DNA of 64,000 nt from Polyporus tsugae (taxonomy: Eukaryota > Basidiomycota > Agaricomycetes > Polyporales > Polyporaceae): the NCBI GenBank assembly GCA_024305745.1, contig JAHRBS010000013.1:496001-560000 (forward strand), in the 5' to 3' direction. Each line of letters begins with the position of its first letter. Positions within the stretch are counted from its first letter, which is position 1. The notes under the pieces were generated by a model that was not told the DNA's origin, made no database searches, and was given only the letters and a program-made list of their open reading frames with translations. Of the stretch, positions 1 to 11,449 are shown piece after piece. Position numbers and translations under genes: made by a program.

Positions 1-1256
1 GCCCCTACCTGGAGTTAGATATGTTCCTTGGATTGCCTCTTCATACAGAGAAGACTATTTTGGATGGTTGTGAGGTTGAAGGTATCTATTGCAAGGCAAT
101 TCAGGTAGGTATTATTATCAATATCTATATATATATATATATATATATATTGATGCAATGCTGTATACAGAAATATGCCAAAAAAACACCTCAAGGGCAC
201 ACCTTCTATAAGAATTGGAACTTCCCCAAAAATCACACGTATACACATGCCTTTGATGATATTCGCAGAAAAGGCGTAACACGCAATTACAACACGAAGC
301 CCAATGAGAAGCTCCATGGGCCCATTCGAGACTCCTATCAGCTGCAAACTAATTTCAAAAATGTTGCAGAGCAGGTTGGTGAATTGGTGTTCTATGCAAT
401 AATTTATTGACATTGTTTAGATACTCCGTGTCGACCACTGGTGCTATCTTTCCTCCTATATACGTGCTGAGATCAACCGGCTGGACAAGTCTCAGATGTC
501 CAAAGGCAAGAATACATCTGTGGAGGATGAAGATGACAAGGAGGAGGAAGACTGTGATAATACTCTTGGTGGCAGACATTTCTCTCTTGGCTCTCCTCAT
601 AAACCAACTCTAACCATCGAGGAACTGGAGGCACTTCCTGGTCATTCAGAGAACACTTCACCATACAAGAATTTCCGCACACATCTCAACAACTTCCTCA
701 ATATGTTGTTTACAGCAGAGCAACTACCACTTCCCAATGGCAAGCGTATTACCTTGCAAGCACGGGATAAAGTTTGTATTATCTTTGAGAACATTTCTGT
801 GGCTGAATTCATACTACACAGATTGCACAATTTCATTATCTCAAAGTCAACTATGAATCCAAGGTTGACTGGCGACTACAAACGGACTATCTGCGCTGCA
901 CCCCATCATTCAATCACCACCCACGATATGACTGCATTATTTTGAATACAGTAAATGGTCATATTTTTGCTAGGCTAATCTGCATGTTTGTGGTTACTAT
1001 AGGCATTGTTGAGTATCCCTTCATACTTGCACAGTCATATGCACCTTACTCAACACCACAGTCCTCCCAAAAAGACCGTGATCTAGGTTTTTTCCGAGTA
1101 CGCGCATCTGGGAAAGCTGAATTTTTCTCTATGCATACTATAGTTCGTGGTGCTCTTCTCATTCCTGACTCTGATTGTCCGGACAATTTCCTCGTGCATG
1201 ACTTGATAGATAGTGATATGTTCCTCCGAGTTCGAGAGCTGAAAGCAAATATATGA
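1..1256 (+). CDS. Plavaka-type transposase, C-terminal part (left end outside the window)
   Basis: Four exons join in one open frame from the left edge to a TGA at 1254-1256: 1-104, 171-374, 421-771 and 822-1256, with GT-AG introns between them. The protein has the run EKLHGPIRDSYQLQTN, then a segment with DYLRCTPSF and RYDCIILNT, and near the end DRDLGFFRVRA, VRGALLIPD and LIDSDMFLR. From memory of the family, these resemble the conserved C-terminal half of Plavaka-like (KDZ-related) DNA transposons of Agaricomycetes. The catalytic part would lie to the left and cannot be seen. Read without the third intron the frame appears broken; with intron 772-821 removed it is intact. The element could therefore be a complete gene, but I cannot tell whether it is mobile. 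Confidence 0.7.
122..151. repeat. (TA)n microsatellite inside an intron
   Basis: About 14 uninterrupted TA units lie inside intron 105-170 of the Plavaka-like gene, so length changes would not alter the protein. Confidence 0.9.
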
Positions 1257-1691
1257 TGTACATCTGAGTCTTGACTTTAATATACAGTCAACCATCAGTG
1301 ACTAACAATATTTGACCTACTAACAATAATCCTGATCACAGGATTTGTTTGTCCATCAAGTCCTCCACCAGTCCTGGACCTTGACTGGAGTGCTTCAAAC
1401 TGCCCTTTGCTATCTTGACTCGACTGTCTGATCCAAGGGAATTTTCGGTACATTTCTACTTCACTTCCTCAAATCCTACGCATGGGGCCAACATGGAGAC
1501 TATTGAGGCTCATATTCAACCTTAGCGACTAGTACAAAATAGGTCTCTAATATGTTATCACGATTTTGCAGAGGTCTGTAATGTCGACTCAGTTCAGCAA
1601 GATTAGGTTTCGATCTAGCATGTGCCTTCAGCCTCAACCTCCACCACTGTCTGCGCGCCTTCAAGCTTCCCTCCCACCACCAACCCCGACC

Positions 1692-3534
1692 ATGCCACCC
1701 CGGGATGAGTCCTCCACTGATGATCTATCAGGCTCTGGATCGGACTCAAACAGTTCATTGTCATCAGACAATGACATTGAAGAGACACAGATCAATCCCG
1801 ATCCGGATGCGTTATCTCGTGCCGACCTGACACAGGTGCGCAGCTTTGTTTAGTTGTTCGAATATTGATGGGTCACTTAGATGCTTGCACAGGCCCTCAA
1901 AAATGTGCAACTCGAGAACGGCAAGTTACGGACCCGCGTCAAAAAGCTCGAAGATAGGAATGCAGTGCTCAAGACTGCATTGAAGCGCGAAGGCAAGACC
2001 GAGGCTCAAGCACAGAAGGCAGCAGCCCGCAGGCTCCCCGCAAGTGTCAAAGAGGCCGAAATAGCGATGTATGGCAAGAAGTTTGCTGCCATGTACGAAC
2101 CCTGGATCGACGCGTATGAGCACTGCAATCACCCCCCCACCGACCTCAATCCCACTGATCCAGCTCGCTTCCAAGATAAGGAGGTCCAGCGGACGGCGAT
2201 TGCTGCCGAGCTCCAACGTCTCGTGCCCGAACAGTATCATGACCTGATGCGCAAACACCAGGGCTTCCAGCACACGGTGCGTCGCTGACTTCATGACACT
2301 TGAGTAACAACTCACTGACAGTTTCCGGTGTCATTGCGCAGCTCACAAGGGGCATGAGTGCCACACGCAGCACATCCGCGTCCACCAAGGTGTTCAAGAA
2401 CGCAGCAAAGATATTCGAACTCCCATCAGCGTATTGGGAGAGCAAGGTTGATCGCACCAAGATCCCCGAACTTGTCCGGCTTTTCCAGCTCTCGTCCAAG
2501 GGGTTTCCTCCTGTCCTTTATGCAGATTTCAAGCCCAAGGCGAAGAACTTCCTTCTCTCTCCCATACTCGCAAAGGTACTATTTAATTTAATTTTGGTCC
2601 CATCCGTTGTTTATTCGCTGATCCCAAACCCAGATCGGAAGATCTATCTTGTTCGGCGGCATAACCTTGGAGGGGAAGCCCAATCGGAACGCCAAGTCAA
2701 ACGCTAGCCTATGGGATGTTAAGAAGGTCACTGAAGGCTTCATCGCTTTCGTCTCCGTCCTGGTACGTTCATAGTTCATAGCGCGCCACTCCCATCAAGT
2801 AAATACTAAAAATATGTAGGCCATATGGGCTGTCTCCGGTGACACGCAATTTGTACCGAACGGCGACAGGACCAAGTTCGACTATCAAGACATGCACTCC
2901 AAGATCCTAGGCTTCCTTATGCAGACCTCCGAATCCGACATAACGAAGAACGTCATGGCATACCATCAGCACTCCGTCTTTGGTACTTCCACCGGCGCAA
3001 CGCAGGCGCAGTCTGTCAGCACCGCGTCCGACTCTGCATCCCCGGCAGAGCACACCGACCCCATCCGTTCATTGATTGCGAAGGTCAACTCCGGCCTCGC
3101 GTTCTCAGATTCAGAGGATGAAGCAATCGCGCTTTCCGGTGTGACGTCTGGCGGGCGGGAGGACAACGGCGGGGACGATCACGCCAGTACCGATGATGCA
3201 CAGGTCATTGGTACATGCACCACCATCATCTCTGATTGTCGCTGCCACTAACCTCTTTGCCGCCGCCATAGCACAACCCTCTTTGTCAACCCGTCATTCT
3301 GTGTCGAGTCGCGCTGCTCCCAGTGATCTTCCTTCCGGGTCGGTTCAGAGTTCTGCATCTGCCGCTGCTCAAGTGAACAAGGAGAAGCCGGCATCCGCTC
3401 GGACGACCAGAACCAGGACGAAGACCGCAACAACGCCAGCTTCAGCCCAGGGCGAGGATGATGCTGAAGCCGAGCAAGAGCCACCTCCCCCTGCATATAA
3501 GAAGGATAAGAAGAAGAAGAAAAAGGCCAACTAG
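1692..3534 (+). CDS. Hypothetical protein with coiled coil and lysine-rich tail
   Basis: Six exons give a 518-residue protein: 1692-1835, 1881-2276, 2342-2575, 2634-2762, 2820-3210 and 3272-3534. The N-terminus is acidic and serine-rich (SGSGSDSNSSLSSDND). Residues about 50-90 form a likely coiled coil (VQLENGKLRTRVKKLEDR). A middle globular part holds FELPSAYWESKV and ILFGGITLEGKPNRNAKS. The C-terminal third is disordered and ends in a basic run (KKDKKKKKK). I do not recognise the family. Such proteins are common beside transposons in Agaricomycetes, and the Plavaka-like gene is 440 bases upstream, so it may be a transposon passenger. An in-frame ATG at 1581 could add 37 residues; 1692 was chosen for its better context (A at -3). 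The acceptor of exon 3 and the donor of exon 5 were chosen to keep the frame open. Confidence 0.6.
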
Positions 3535-3651
3535 TCTTGAATGCGCATTATCCGGGTGCGATGTGAGTCGGCTCCCAGTCGCTCCTGCATCCAACCGTGT
3601 CGAAGAGGTCGAGTCTGTGTAGCCCGCGTCCCGTACCATGTCTCCCCTGTC

Positions 3652-3735
3652 CGTGTCATCCGTGTCGTCCCCGTCATCCACATCGTCCCCGTCATCCACA
3701 TCGTCCCCGCTATCCCCGTCATCCCCGCTGTCCTT
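3652..3735. repeat. Minisatellite of CATCGTCCCCGTCATCCA-like units
   Basis: Short units of TCATCC, CGTCCC and CATCGTCCC repeat in tandem with an 18-base period in the middle. It is open in several frames only because it is a simple repeat. Confidence 0.7.
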
Positions 3736-5282
3736 GTTTCCCGCTCCATGCCCATACCTGACCGCCATTCTTGCTCTACATTTGGCTGTGATATCGCTAC
3801 TACCGTCGTGCTGTTTACGTGCTCCCCCGCTCATCAATTCAGACCTTACTCAGTCATTTCTTACTCGATACTGATACTGTTCATATACCACCCAAAATGG
3901 ACACTTTGCCCACTCGCAACCACGACGGCTGACATCTGGTTCAAGCCATTCGAGCTGCATTGTGATCGTAATTGACGCTGACTCTGCTTCGTCGTGTAGC
4001 CAGACCACGGCGCCTGATTGATGTTCGTTTCTTGCCCCCACCACCATCCTCGTTGTCTGCCCCTCCTCCTCGCCTCTCTTGCTTATCCCGTCGAACGAAC
4101 ATCGCGTTTTCTCCACCTGTTATCCAAACCTTCAAGACCAACAAGAATCTCATCTGGTACAGAAGGATCTCGAACGGCGTCCGGGAAAATTTAAAGGTAT
4201 GTGCTGTCAGCGTACTCGCATTCCTCCATTCGCTACATATCTCCCCCATCGCCGTTGTATCTGGATCGTTTACTGCTAGGCACCCCTCTCCAATGAAGCT
4301 TTAGGTGAGGATTCAGTCGGGTTCGAGTTCGTCCCATGTTTGTCAGGTAAGCATCATCTAGTCATATGTTGCCTTACAAACACTGACACTCTACAGGTTT
4401 AACTTCTCTAGCATCCATCCTACGGCCACGAACAAGCTGAAACGTTCTGCGCACGATTTGTGACCCATTTATTTGCATGTCCGGATCTCCCGCCACTCTC
4501 CACCGTCATCCTCGCGATCCTCACGTCCTACTCTCAGCGGTGAGTCATCTTCGCTGTTCCTCCCACATCCTCTCTCCATACTCACTAATACTCGCTCTCC
4601 AACCACTCCGCCATTGTCTACCCACCCCAGCTCCTCCGATGGTTCCACGTCATCCCCCCCCTTCGCTGCGCTGTTGCAGCGACTGCTGCCCACCTCACGT
4701 CCCGACGCCGATACCTCTCCTGTTTCCTGCATGCAGCATACCACCATCCTCTGTCTGGTCGCCTCTCACCCCCGAGACTCCTATCCCGCACACAGCACCC
4801 TGCAGCCTCTCGCTCTCCATCGGCTCCCCCAATGGCCCCAAAACGTCCCCGCAGCCGGCTCCCACTCTCTCCTTTGCTGCGCGCTCGCAGCTGCCGCTGT
4901 CCTCCTCGCCGCTGGTACTCCCCTCCCGTCCCTGCGCGCCTGAGTGCCTGGCCATACCCTCTCATTGCTCATCGCACGCACGCATGCACGTCATCCAAGT
5001 ATCTCAGGGAGTCCGGGAGTATAGAGAGGTGCGCGTCCTCGCTGTCGAGCTCCGAGAGAAGGGGAACGTGGCGGCGCTCCATGTCAAGATCCGCCAGCGG
5101 GAGATCGAGGCATGGTCGTGAGGCGTATGTCTCCGTAGGGAGTCCTCTAGGCTTGCCATTCTCTGGCATATCGCGCTCTCCTCCACTGTACATGAATCCT
5201 GTCGTCTACTACTGGCCTAGTTACCATGTTGTAAATTGCAGTATTATGTTCCTTGTAATGACCTCGTCCCTTACAACGCGCT

Positions 5283-5600
5283 GATAAGCCTCCGGGCATG
5301 GTCATAATCCACTTATAAGCGTGATCATGCTTCCTCATAAGCAGGGAATAATAGGTTAATAAGATGCTAGTATCCCGCATATAATGTGAATATAAGCGCT
5401 TTATAAGATTACAATAACCGACTTATAAGAAGGAGGGTCAAAGCTTATGTTCTGCTTATATGCATTATTGGCCGGCCTTATGACGCGCTTATCGGACTGG
5501 TACCGTCCTTATGAGCGTCTTATGAACCGTCGTCCCACGTCATAAGCGTGCGCGCTCTTTGTTACCATTTTGGTCATTATAAGCGTCTATGAGCGGGTTT
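5283..5600. repeat. Dense array of TTATAAG / CTTAT words in both orientations
   Basis: About 15 copies of ATAAG or its complement CTTAT occur within 320 bases, many extended to TTATAAGCG, CATAAGCG or GCTTATG, alternating between strands. The GC-rich flanks lack them. Clusters of short motifs in both orientations are typical of the subterminal repeats of hAT, Mutator or CACTA transposons. I found no matching terminal inverted repeat pair, so the element type is open. Confidence 0.5.
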
Positions 5601-6250
5601 CAAATTTTCCGACATGAACTTGCGGTTGATCCCACTAGACTGGCTGTTTGCTCTCAATGTCGCAGAATCCCCCAGCCCTACCTCCATGAATGGTATAACC
5701 GCCTACCCCACGGTCAACCATGTGAAACTCCGTCAGCCAGATTTCAACATTGACTTCCACGCTTTGCCCGATGAGTCGGCAGTGGGCGAGTGAGTCATCG
5801 TAAGTGGGTGTGTGTTTCTGTTTGCATTCTGCGGTGATAGCCTCTCATCTAGCCGACCTTTCCCTAGCCGTTCCTTTCGGCGCCCGTGTATCTCTCTCAG
5901 TTAACAATTTAGCGGGGGCGCAGGACAAGAATGTCATCGATGGCTAACTGATCAAGAACTCGTGAATGATGTCTCATACTTACCCGCGACCGGCACAACA
6001 TGCGACGCGAAGTCGGTTTAGCTTGATGACAGAGCGTCGATGAGTGGTAGAACGTGCGTAGGATCGGATGGTCCCTCGCGAGAAGGCAGTATGTCATTGT
6101 CCGTCACGTTCCCTTCCGCTTGTCTTTCCCAGGCTAAGATGTTTATCCCCAGTTTCTTCTCATCATGCCAGGTATATAAGTATCCCAGCCCCCCGATCGT
6201 CTCGAGAAGCTCTTGTCCTCTGGTCGAGTCGGTCCTTTACTGGTCTCATC

Positions 6251-7684
6251 ATGGGTGCAGCCTTCTCGAACTTCAGACACACGATCTGGCCTATGGCTAC
6301 CCAGATGTATCCGCCCAAGTCCAAGTTCAGCGTGGACCAAATCCCCGACCTCACGGGGCGCGTCGCCATCGTGACTGGTAAGTGTCTTGGACTTCGCATT
6401 CCGCTATGGAACGTTCTATTCACGTACTATACACCACCATTCCAGGAGGTAACGCCGGGTGCGGATACGAGACCGTTAAGGTGAGTGCAATGCTTGCACT
6501 TGCCCATCTTGAACCGTTTGTTGAACCTTGGGTTTTGATTCGTACAGGCACTCCTCCAGCATAACGCAAAGGTCTATCTCGCAGCCCGAAGCAAAACCAA
6601 GGCGGACGCTGCGATCGCCAGTCTGAAGGAATTGACCGGTAAGGAGGCCATCTTTCTGGAGCTCGACCTTGCCAGTCTAGCCTCGGTAAAGCGGTCGGCT
6701 CAGGAGTTCCTGCACGAGGAGAACGAACTCCATATACTCTTCAACAACGCGTGAGTTTTGTCGACCTGTGCGACATCCGACTCTGACAGTTCAGCGCGGG
6801 ATGTTGATTACAGTGGGGTGATGCAGACACCTCTGGACCAAGTCGCGCAGGACGGCTACGACCTCCAGTGGGGCACGAACGTCGTTGGCCCCTTCTACTT
6901 CACCGAACTTCTCATGCCTGCGTTACTCGCTGGCGTGAAGACCTCTCCCGACCATCATGCGCGCGTCGTCACGACCTCGTCGATCGTGTCATACGTTGAG
7001 ACGCTCCACTACGAGACGTTCAAGGACGGCCCTGAACGAAGGAAAATGTCAACCCAATCGCTCTATTACCAAAGCAAGCATGTAAGTAATGTCGGTGGTT
7101 CCCTACTTTTGCAGTTGAATATCGAATGGATTGATGACCAAACACCGTGTTAGGCCAATGTGATTGTGGCGCGGCAAGTCGCAAAGCGCTATGCAGACAG
7201 AGGGATCGTTTCGATCTCGGCGAACCCTGGTATGTTGTTATCCCCGAAGGCTGTTTCGTTGAATCGAAGCTGATGCTGACTCCACACAGGCAACCTCGAT
7301 ACCGATCTGCTTCGCTATTACCAGCCATTGAAGCGCATATTCCTGGTACGTATCCAGCCGCTCCGCAGAATTGGATGATGTCTAACTGTACATGCACAGA
7401 GATATTTCGTGCTGTACCCGATGCGGTTCGGAGCCCTGACGCAATTGTTCGCGGGCACGATGCCTGAAGCGATCAACTACAACGGCGAAGTACGTCCCAA
7501 TATTGTACCTCCAGCCTCGCATCCCTCGTGATCACTGTTCTCACAGTCTCGGTTTGGCTAGTTTATGATCCCGTGGGCGCGCCTAGGCAAATGTCGGCCG
7601 GAAGCATACGACGATGCCATTGGCGAGCGACTGTGGAAGTGGCTCGAGGACGAAGTGAAATCTTTCGAAGCGCGCCAGCAGTAG
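6251..7684 (+). CDS. Short-chain dehydrogenase/reductase (retinol dehydrogenase-like)
   Basis: Eight exons encode 325 residues: 6251-6377, 6446-6480, 6548-6750, 6814-7081, 7154-7229, 7290-7345, 7400-7489 and 7562-7684. The Rossmann cofactor motif TGGNAGCG sits at about residues 43-50 and is split by an intron. NNAG follows at about 121, a catalytic serine in VTTSSIVSY, and the YxxxK active site in YYQSKH. ANPGNLDTDL matches the usual post-active-site segment. It should use NAD(P)H to oxidise or reduce an alcohol or carbonyl; the substrate is unknown. The size suits the WWOX/retinol-dehydrogenase branch of fungal SDRs. The start has no competing upstream ATG in frame. A decayed copy lies 3.8 kb downstream. 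Confidence 0.9.
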
Positions 7685-8293
7685 CCCAAACAAACCTCGT
7701 GCGGTGCCGGAGATCTGTTAGCCAGGGTAACTTCGTCGCCAATTCACCCGAGTACGTTTATGTCCTCGATCCCCGGTGGGCTTTGGTCTACCCTAGCAGA
7801 TGTGCACTCATCAACGGCTAGGTTCTTCATGTGCGATTAGTATTTACGTACTAGTGTCTTACATCTCGACTCTAATTTCCAGCGTTTAGTAGTTCTCCGA
7901 GTTCTCGGCTGAGGTTAATCGAAGAATTGAGCCTGCGTCCATCTGCCACATCCTTGCAGTTCGATGTCCATTAAGATAACATACATATGTTTGTTTCGCG
8001 CAGCTCAACATTGCATCTCCACTAGATTGCTTGGTGTTCGAGGTGCAGTGCGGGATTAGTTTGTGTAAAATATGTCACCCCCCCCCCAGATGCGTTGTGA
8101 GGCCGCAAAACTTCGTTCAGTTTCGATCCCAATACATATCCTCCATTCCGATGTGTATATCAGTAGCCTAGTATTGATATCCGGGTCGTTCGGTTGTGAA
8201 ACTCTACAAGTCCATCCGCATTGTGACCTGATGCAGGTGGTTCCGCCCGGATCATAATCCGTGACTGCACTAGCATTCGAGGAGCGTCGGGCT
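7685..8293. other. Intergenic, convergent gene ends
   Basis: Carries the 3' regions of the plus-strand dehydrogenase and the minus-strand GH43 gene. A poly-C run of about nine bases lies near 8075. I see no further gene. Confidence 0.6.
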
Positions 8294-9560
8294 TCAGCAC
8301 GCCTTGGCAACGCCGCCGCCGAGGCAGACATTGCTGATCGTCCACATCGCGCGTCCGCCCGACGCGTTCTTGCCGTTGATGTCCGAGTGGAACGCCATGT
8401 TGACGTACTTGTTGAGGGCGTTAATCGCGGTCGCGCCGCCGGGCCCCGCCGTGCCGAATTTACCGCTGGACGTGGCAGAAGAGGAAGAGCGGTCAGCACC
8501 CGACTTCCGCGCGAGGGAGGAGCCTCAGGAGCTTTAGGGACGAAGACGACGACGCTTACCTGACGAGGAAGGGGGCGTTGGGAGCGTGGACCTTCTTGAA
8601 GGGTCCGGTGACGCTCTTGGAGATGGCGTACGAGATGTCGTACTTGAGGGTGTTGTAGTTGTTCGACGAGAAGAAGAGGTAGTACCCTGCACAAGTTACC
8701 CCGTCAGCGGCCGACGGCCGTCGACTACTATATTCTATCCAGCCGGAGAAACACTCACAGCCATCCCAGTAGACCATGGACGGCGCCTCGACGAGCCCGC
8801 CGTCGACGGGGTCGTTCGTGATCAGCGTCGTCGGCGCGCCGAGAAGCGTGTAGCCGTCCGCGCCGACGTGCTGGATCTTGATCGGCGTCGGCTTGCCGAT
8901 CGAGTTCCCGTCGACCTTCCAGAGGACGTACAGCCCGCCCCCGGGCGCCTCGAACCCGGACGCGTCGATGACCCCGCCGTGCGCGAGGTCGCAGATGAGC
9001 GGGGACGCGTTCGGCTTGAAGGGGCCCGTGGGGTGCGTCGCGGTCGCGATGCCGATGCAGTGGTCGTTGCTCGGTCCGCCCTTGCGGTGCGCGGTGTCTG
9101 CACGGGTTTGGACGATGTCAGCGAGTGCAGCTCGGTCGCGGGGCGGCGATGCTCACAGTACATGACGTAGTGGCCGGCGGTGATCTCACGGACGTCGGGA
9201 GCCCAGACGGCACTGTATGAAAAAAGTAGGGAAGGGCAGGGTAGGCAGTCAGCGCCTCGCCTCGCATGAAATTGAACCACCGCTGTAAACTAACCCATCA
9301 GCCCAAGCACCGACGCTGTTGAGTACGTTGGTGGGCTTGCTCCACGTCTTGAAGTCGGTCGACTTCGACATCGGGACGAGCCCGGAGCCGGACGAGGTCG
9401 AGTACGCATACCAGACCCCGTCCGAGTTGCGCATAATACCGGGGTCGGGGAAGTCTCTGTCTATGACGGCGCCGTGGCTAACGGTGCGCTTCACGGGTGT
9501 CGCGAGGGAGAGGGTGGTGACGACACCGAGGAGGGTAAGCAGAGCGGTGAAGAACATCAT
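8294..9560 (-). CDS. Secreted glycoside hydrolase family 43 (arabinanase/arabinofuranosidase-like)
   Basis: Five exons on the minus strand encode 319 residues: 9560-9295, 9212-9157, 9097-8759, 8686-8560 and 8465-8294. The N-terminus MMFFTALLTLLGVVTTLSLA is a clear signal peptide, so the enzyme is probably exported. The three GH43 acidic positions can be seen: the general base in DFPDPGIM, the pKa-tuning aspartate in HGGVIDASGF, and the general acid in GGLVEAPSMVYW. WAPDVREI is also typical of the family. It most likely cleaves arabinose or xylose linkages in plant cell-wall pectin or arabinoxylan. The subfamily and exact substrate cannot be read from the sequence. Two ATG codons are adjacent at the start (9560 and 9557). 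Confidence 0.9.
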
Positions 9561-11449
9561 GGTGATGGGCAAGGGGAGGGATGCGAATGGTCAAGTTGAA
9601 GCCACCGACGCAGTGGAAAGTAGCGGAAGATGTCTTGCAGAGGGAGGAGCCTTGCGGTAGGCTGCTGAATCAAGCGGAACGAAACATAGGCTTAAATACC
9701 GCTGTGTAGCCTCTTACGCCCAAAGGATCACCCACCTTGACGTGCGGAATGGACGAGGTTTGTGGCTTCCTTTCCACGACCACAGGCATGCATGATGATG
9801 TGATGGCTGCAGGGAGCTGAGGATCGGACTATCGAATTCCATCAGGAGACAAATGATGATGGGAAGACGGGAGACACAGACCGTTTCTCATTTTTGACAT
9901 ATCTCCTGGTATATGCTCGTTCCTCCAGTCCCCGTAAAACGCGGTGAGCTCATAATCTCATGGCACAATGTTAACCTGTGGGAATATAATAGTAGCGAAA
10001 GTAGGCATTAAGGAGGGAGGAAAAGATCAGAACCTGAAGAGCGAGGACCTATGAGCACACCAGACTACCAGTGTATCACAGTCAAGCGTGATGCTTGCGT
10101 TACCATTTCATGATTGACCATGGTTCTCTGTGCGAACTCTTCGTTGGCGCGGCGCCTTGCCGCACTCCTCTAAGGCTACCATGCGCCTCGCATATGATTC
10201 ATAGCAAAACGTACGGAATTTCGCTCCCGGCAGCTGCCGTGCCCGTGCTCCTCAAATTTTCAAGTTCTTCCTGCTCTCGATGGTCTCGGCTTCAAGGGCG
10301 ACATCCGGCTCGGGCGCAAGCTCCACACTGTCGACAGTCTGCTGGACCGCCTCGCGCTCGTCCCCGTCACGTCGTCCTGCGGCGCGGACGCGGGCGTCTC
10401 TTTGTCGTGCGCCGCAGGGGCGTGGTCCATGTGCAAGTCGGCGAGGATGGGGTGCTTAGCGCTCAGACACCTAGCGAGGCGTTCAGGTTTGGGTCACGGG
10501 AGTTCTGAGATCTGACCGGTTCGACCAGAGAGACCTTTCCTCCCAACACTGCGAACGCCGAACATCTGGTGATCGCGGAAGCCTAAGGCCCATCGCTGTC
10601 CGTCACGCTACGGTCGCTACCTGGAACCTCTTGGACCATGCTTGGAACTTGCCTATAAACTGCAATTTGTCGGGCAGCGGCAAACACTCCATCAATCTGT
10701 GTAGGACCCGCATACGAGGCTAGAAACCTGGAAATTTATACGGAAGCGGGGGATTCGAGATCCAAGAATGACAAGGACAAGTGAAGACGAACCTGGTGAG
10801 TAAGTACTTACACTCCGACAGTGAGGCTATGCTTTTAAATTGCACGACTGGGGTGGGTGCCGGACAGCTGCCAGCTTCGGCCGCGGAGCGAAGGCTTTTG
10901 GCCCTCGACTAACTTGACGGCAGTCTCGACCTAGATCCTCTGCGCTTGTCAGTACCAACGTCCCTAGCAAATCACTCACATTACGGAAGGTCATCTAGCT
11001 CCGAGATGCACGGCGGTCTGATATGACCCATGCATGATTTCCGACTCGAAACGGAGGTTGTTGCACGGCTAGTAGAGGCTTCCCAGAAGTTTCGGATATA
11101 AGTAACCGACATATCTCTGGGTCTGGAAAGGGGGAAATTATGTCGGTGCCGGTGAGAAGGTATGAGCAGCGCACAACAGCGCCGACAGTTACGTACTTAT
11201 ACGCGCAGGGAGTTGTCGACGTCGCAACTCCGAGTCGCAAGAAGTTGGTCGCAAGCGTCGGAGACCAACATGTCCGGCGCCGGTGAAGCGCGCACGGAAC
11301 TGCCCGGAAGCTCCTGCCGGATTGGCCGGACCGCGCTTACGTAATCCTCGCGAGAGGCTTGCATTGACAGTGACACTCATACTGGCGTTCGCTGAAGCGC
11401 TGAAGCCTTGACTCGCATCCGAGTCATCTGAGTACTACTAGTACACACC
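9561..11449. other. Intergenic, 1.9 kb
   Basis: Starts with the upstream region of the GH43 gene; a TAAATA-like stretch in minus orientation lies near 9690. Around 10250-10510 all frames are partly open on both strands, with no protein pattern I recognise and no consistent splice sites, so I do not call a gene. Confidence 0.5.

Larger units (their letters stand above)
3535..6250. other. Region without a gene I can support
   Basis: Roughly 2.7 kb of low-complexity, C/T-rich sequence. Several frames are open between 4470 and 5120 on both strands, but their composition is proline/serine or arginine/glycine rich and they contradict each other. One short stretch near 4990-5121 on the plus strand reads like a charged helix (VREYREVRVLAVELREKG) and could be a decayed exon. 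A minisatellite and a TTATAAG word array in this stretch are listed separately. 5640-6250 holds the upstream region of the next gene. Confidence 0.5.

Noticed and set aside
496..1256. An apparent frameshift between two overlapping open frames in the Plavaka-like gene
   Set aside because: A GT-AG intron at 772-821 joins them in phase, so the gene is not broken there.
4473..5284. Long overlapping open frames in a C/T-rich stretch
   Set aside because: Several contradictory frames are open on both strands, the composition is low-complexity, and no family or splice pattern supports any of them.
10095..10508. Open frames on both strands near 10.3 kb
   Set aside because: GC-rich sequence keeps all frames open; no recognisable protein and no consistent exon borders.
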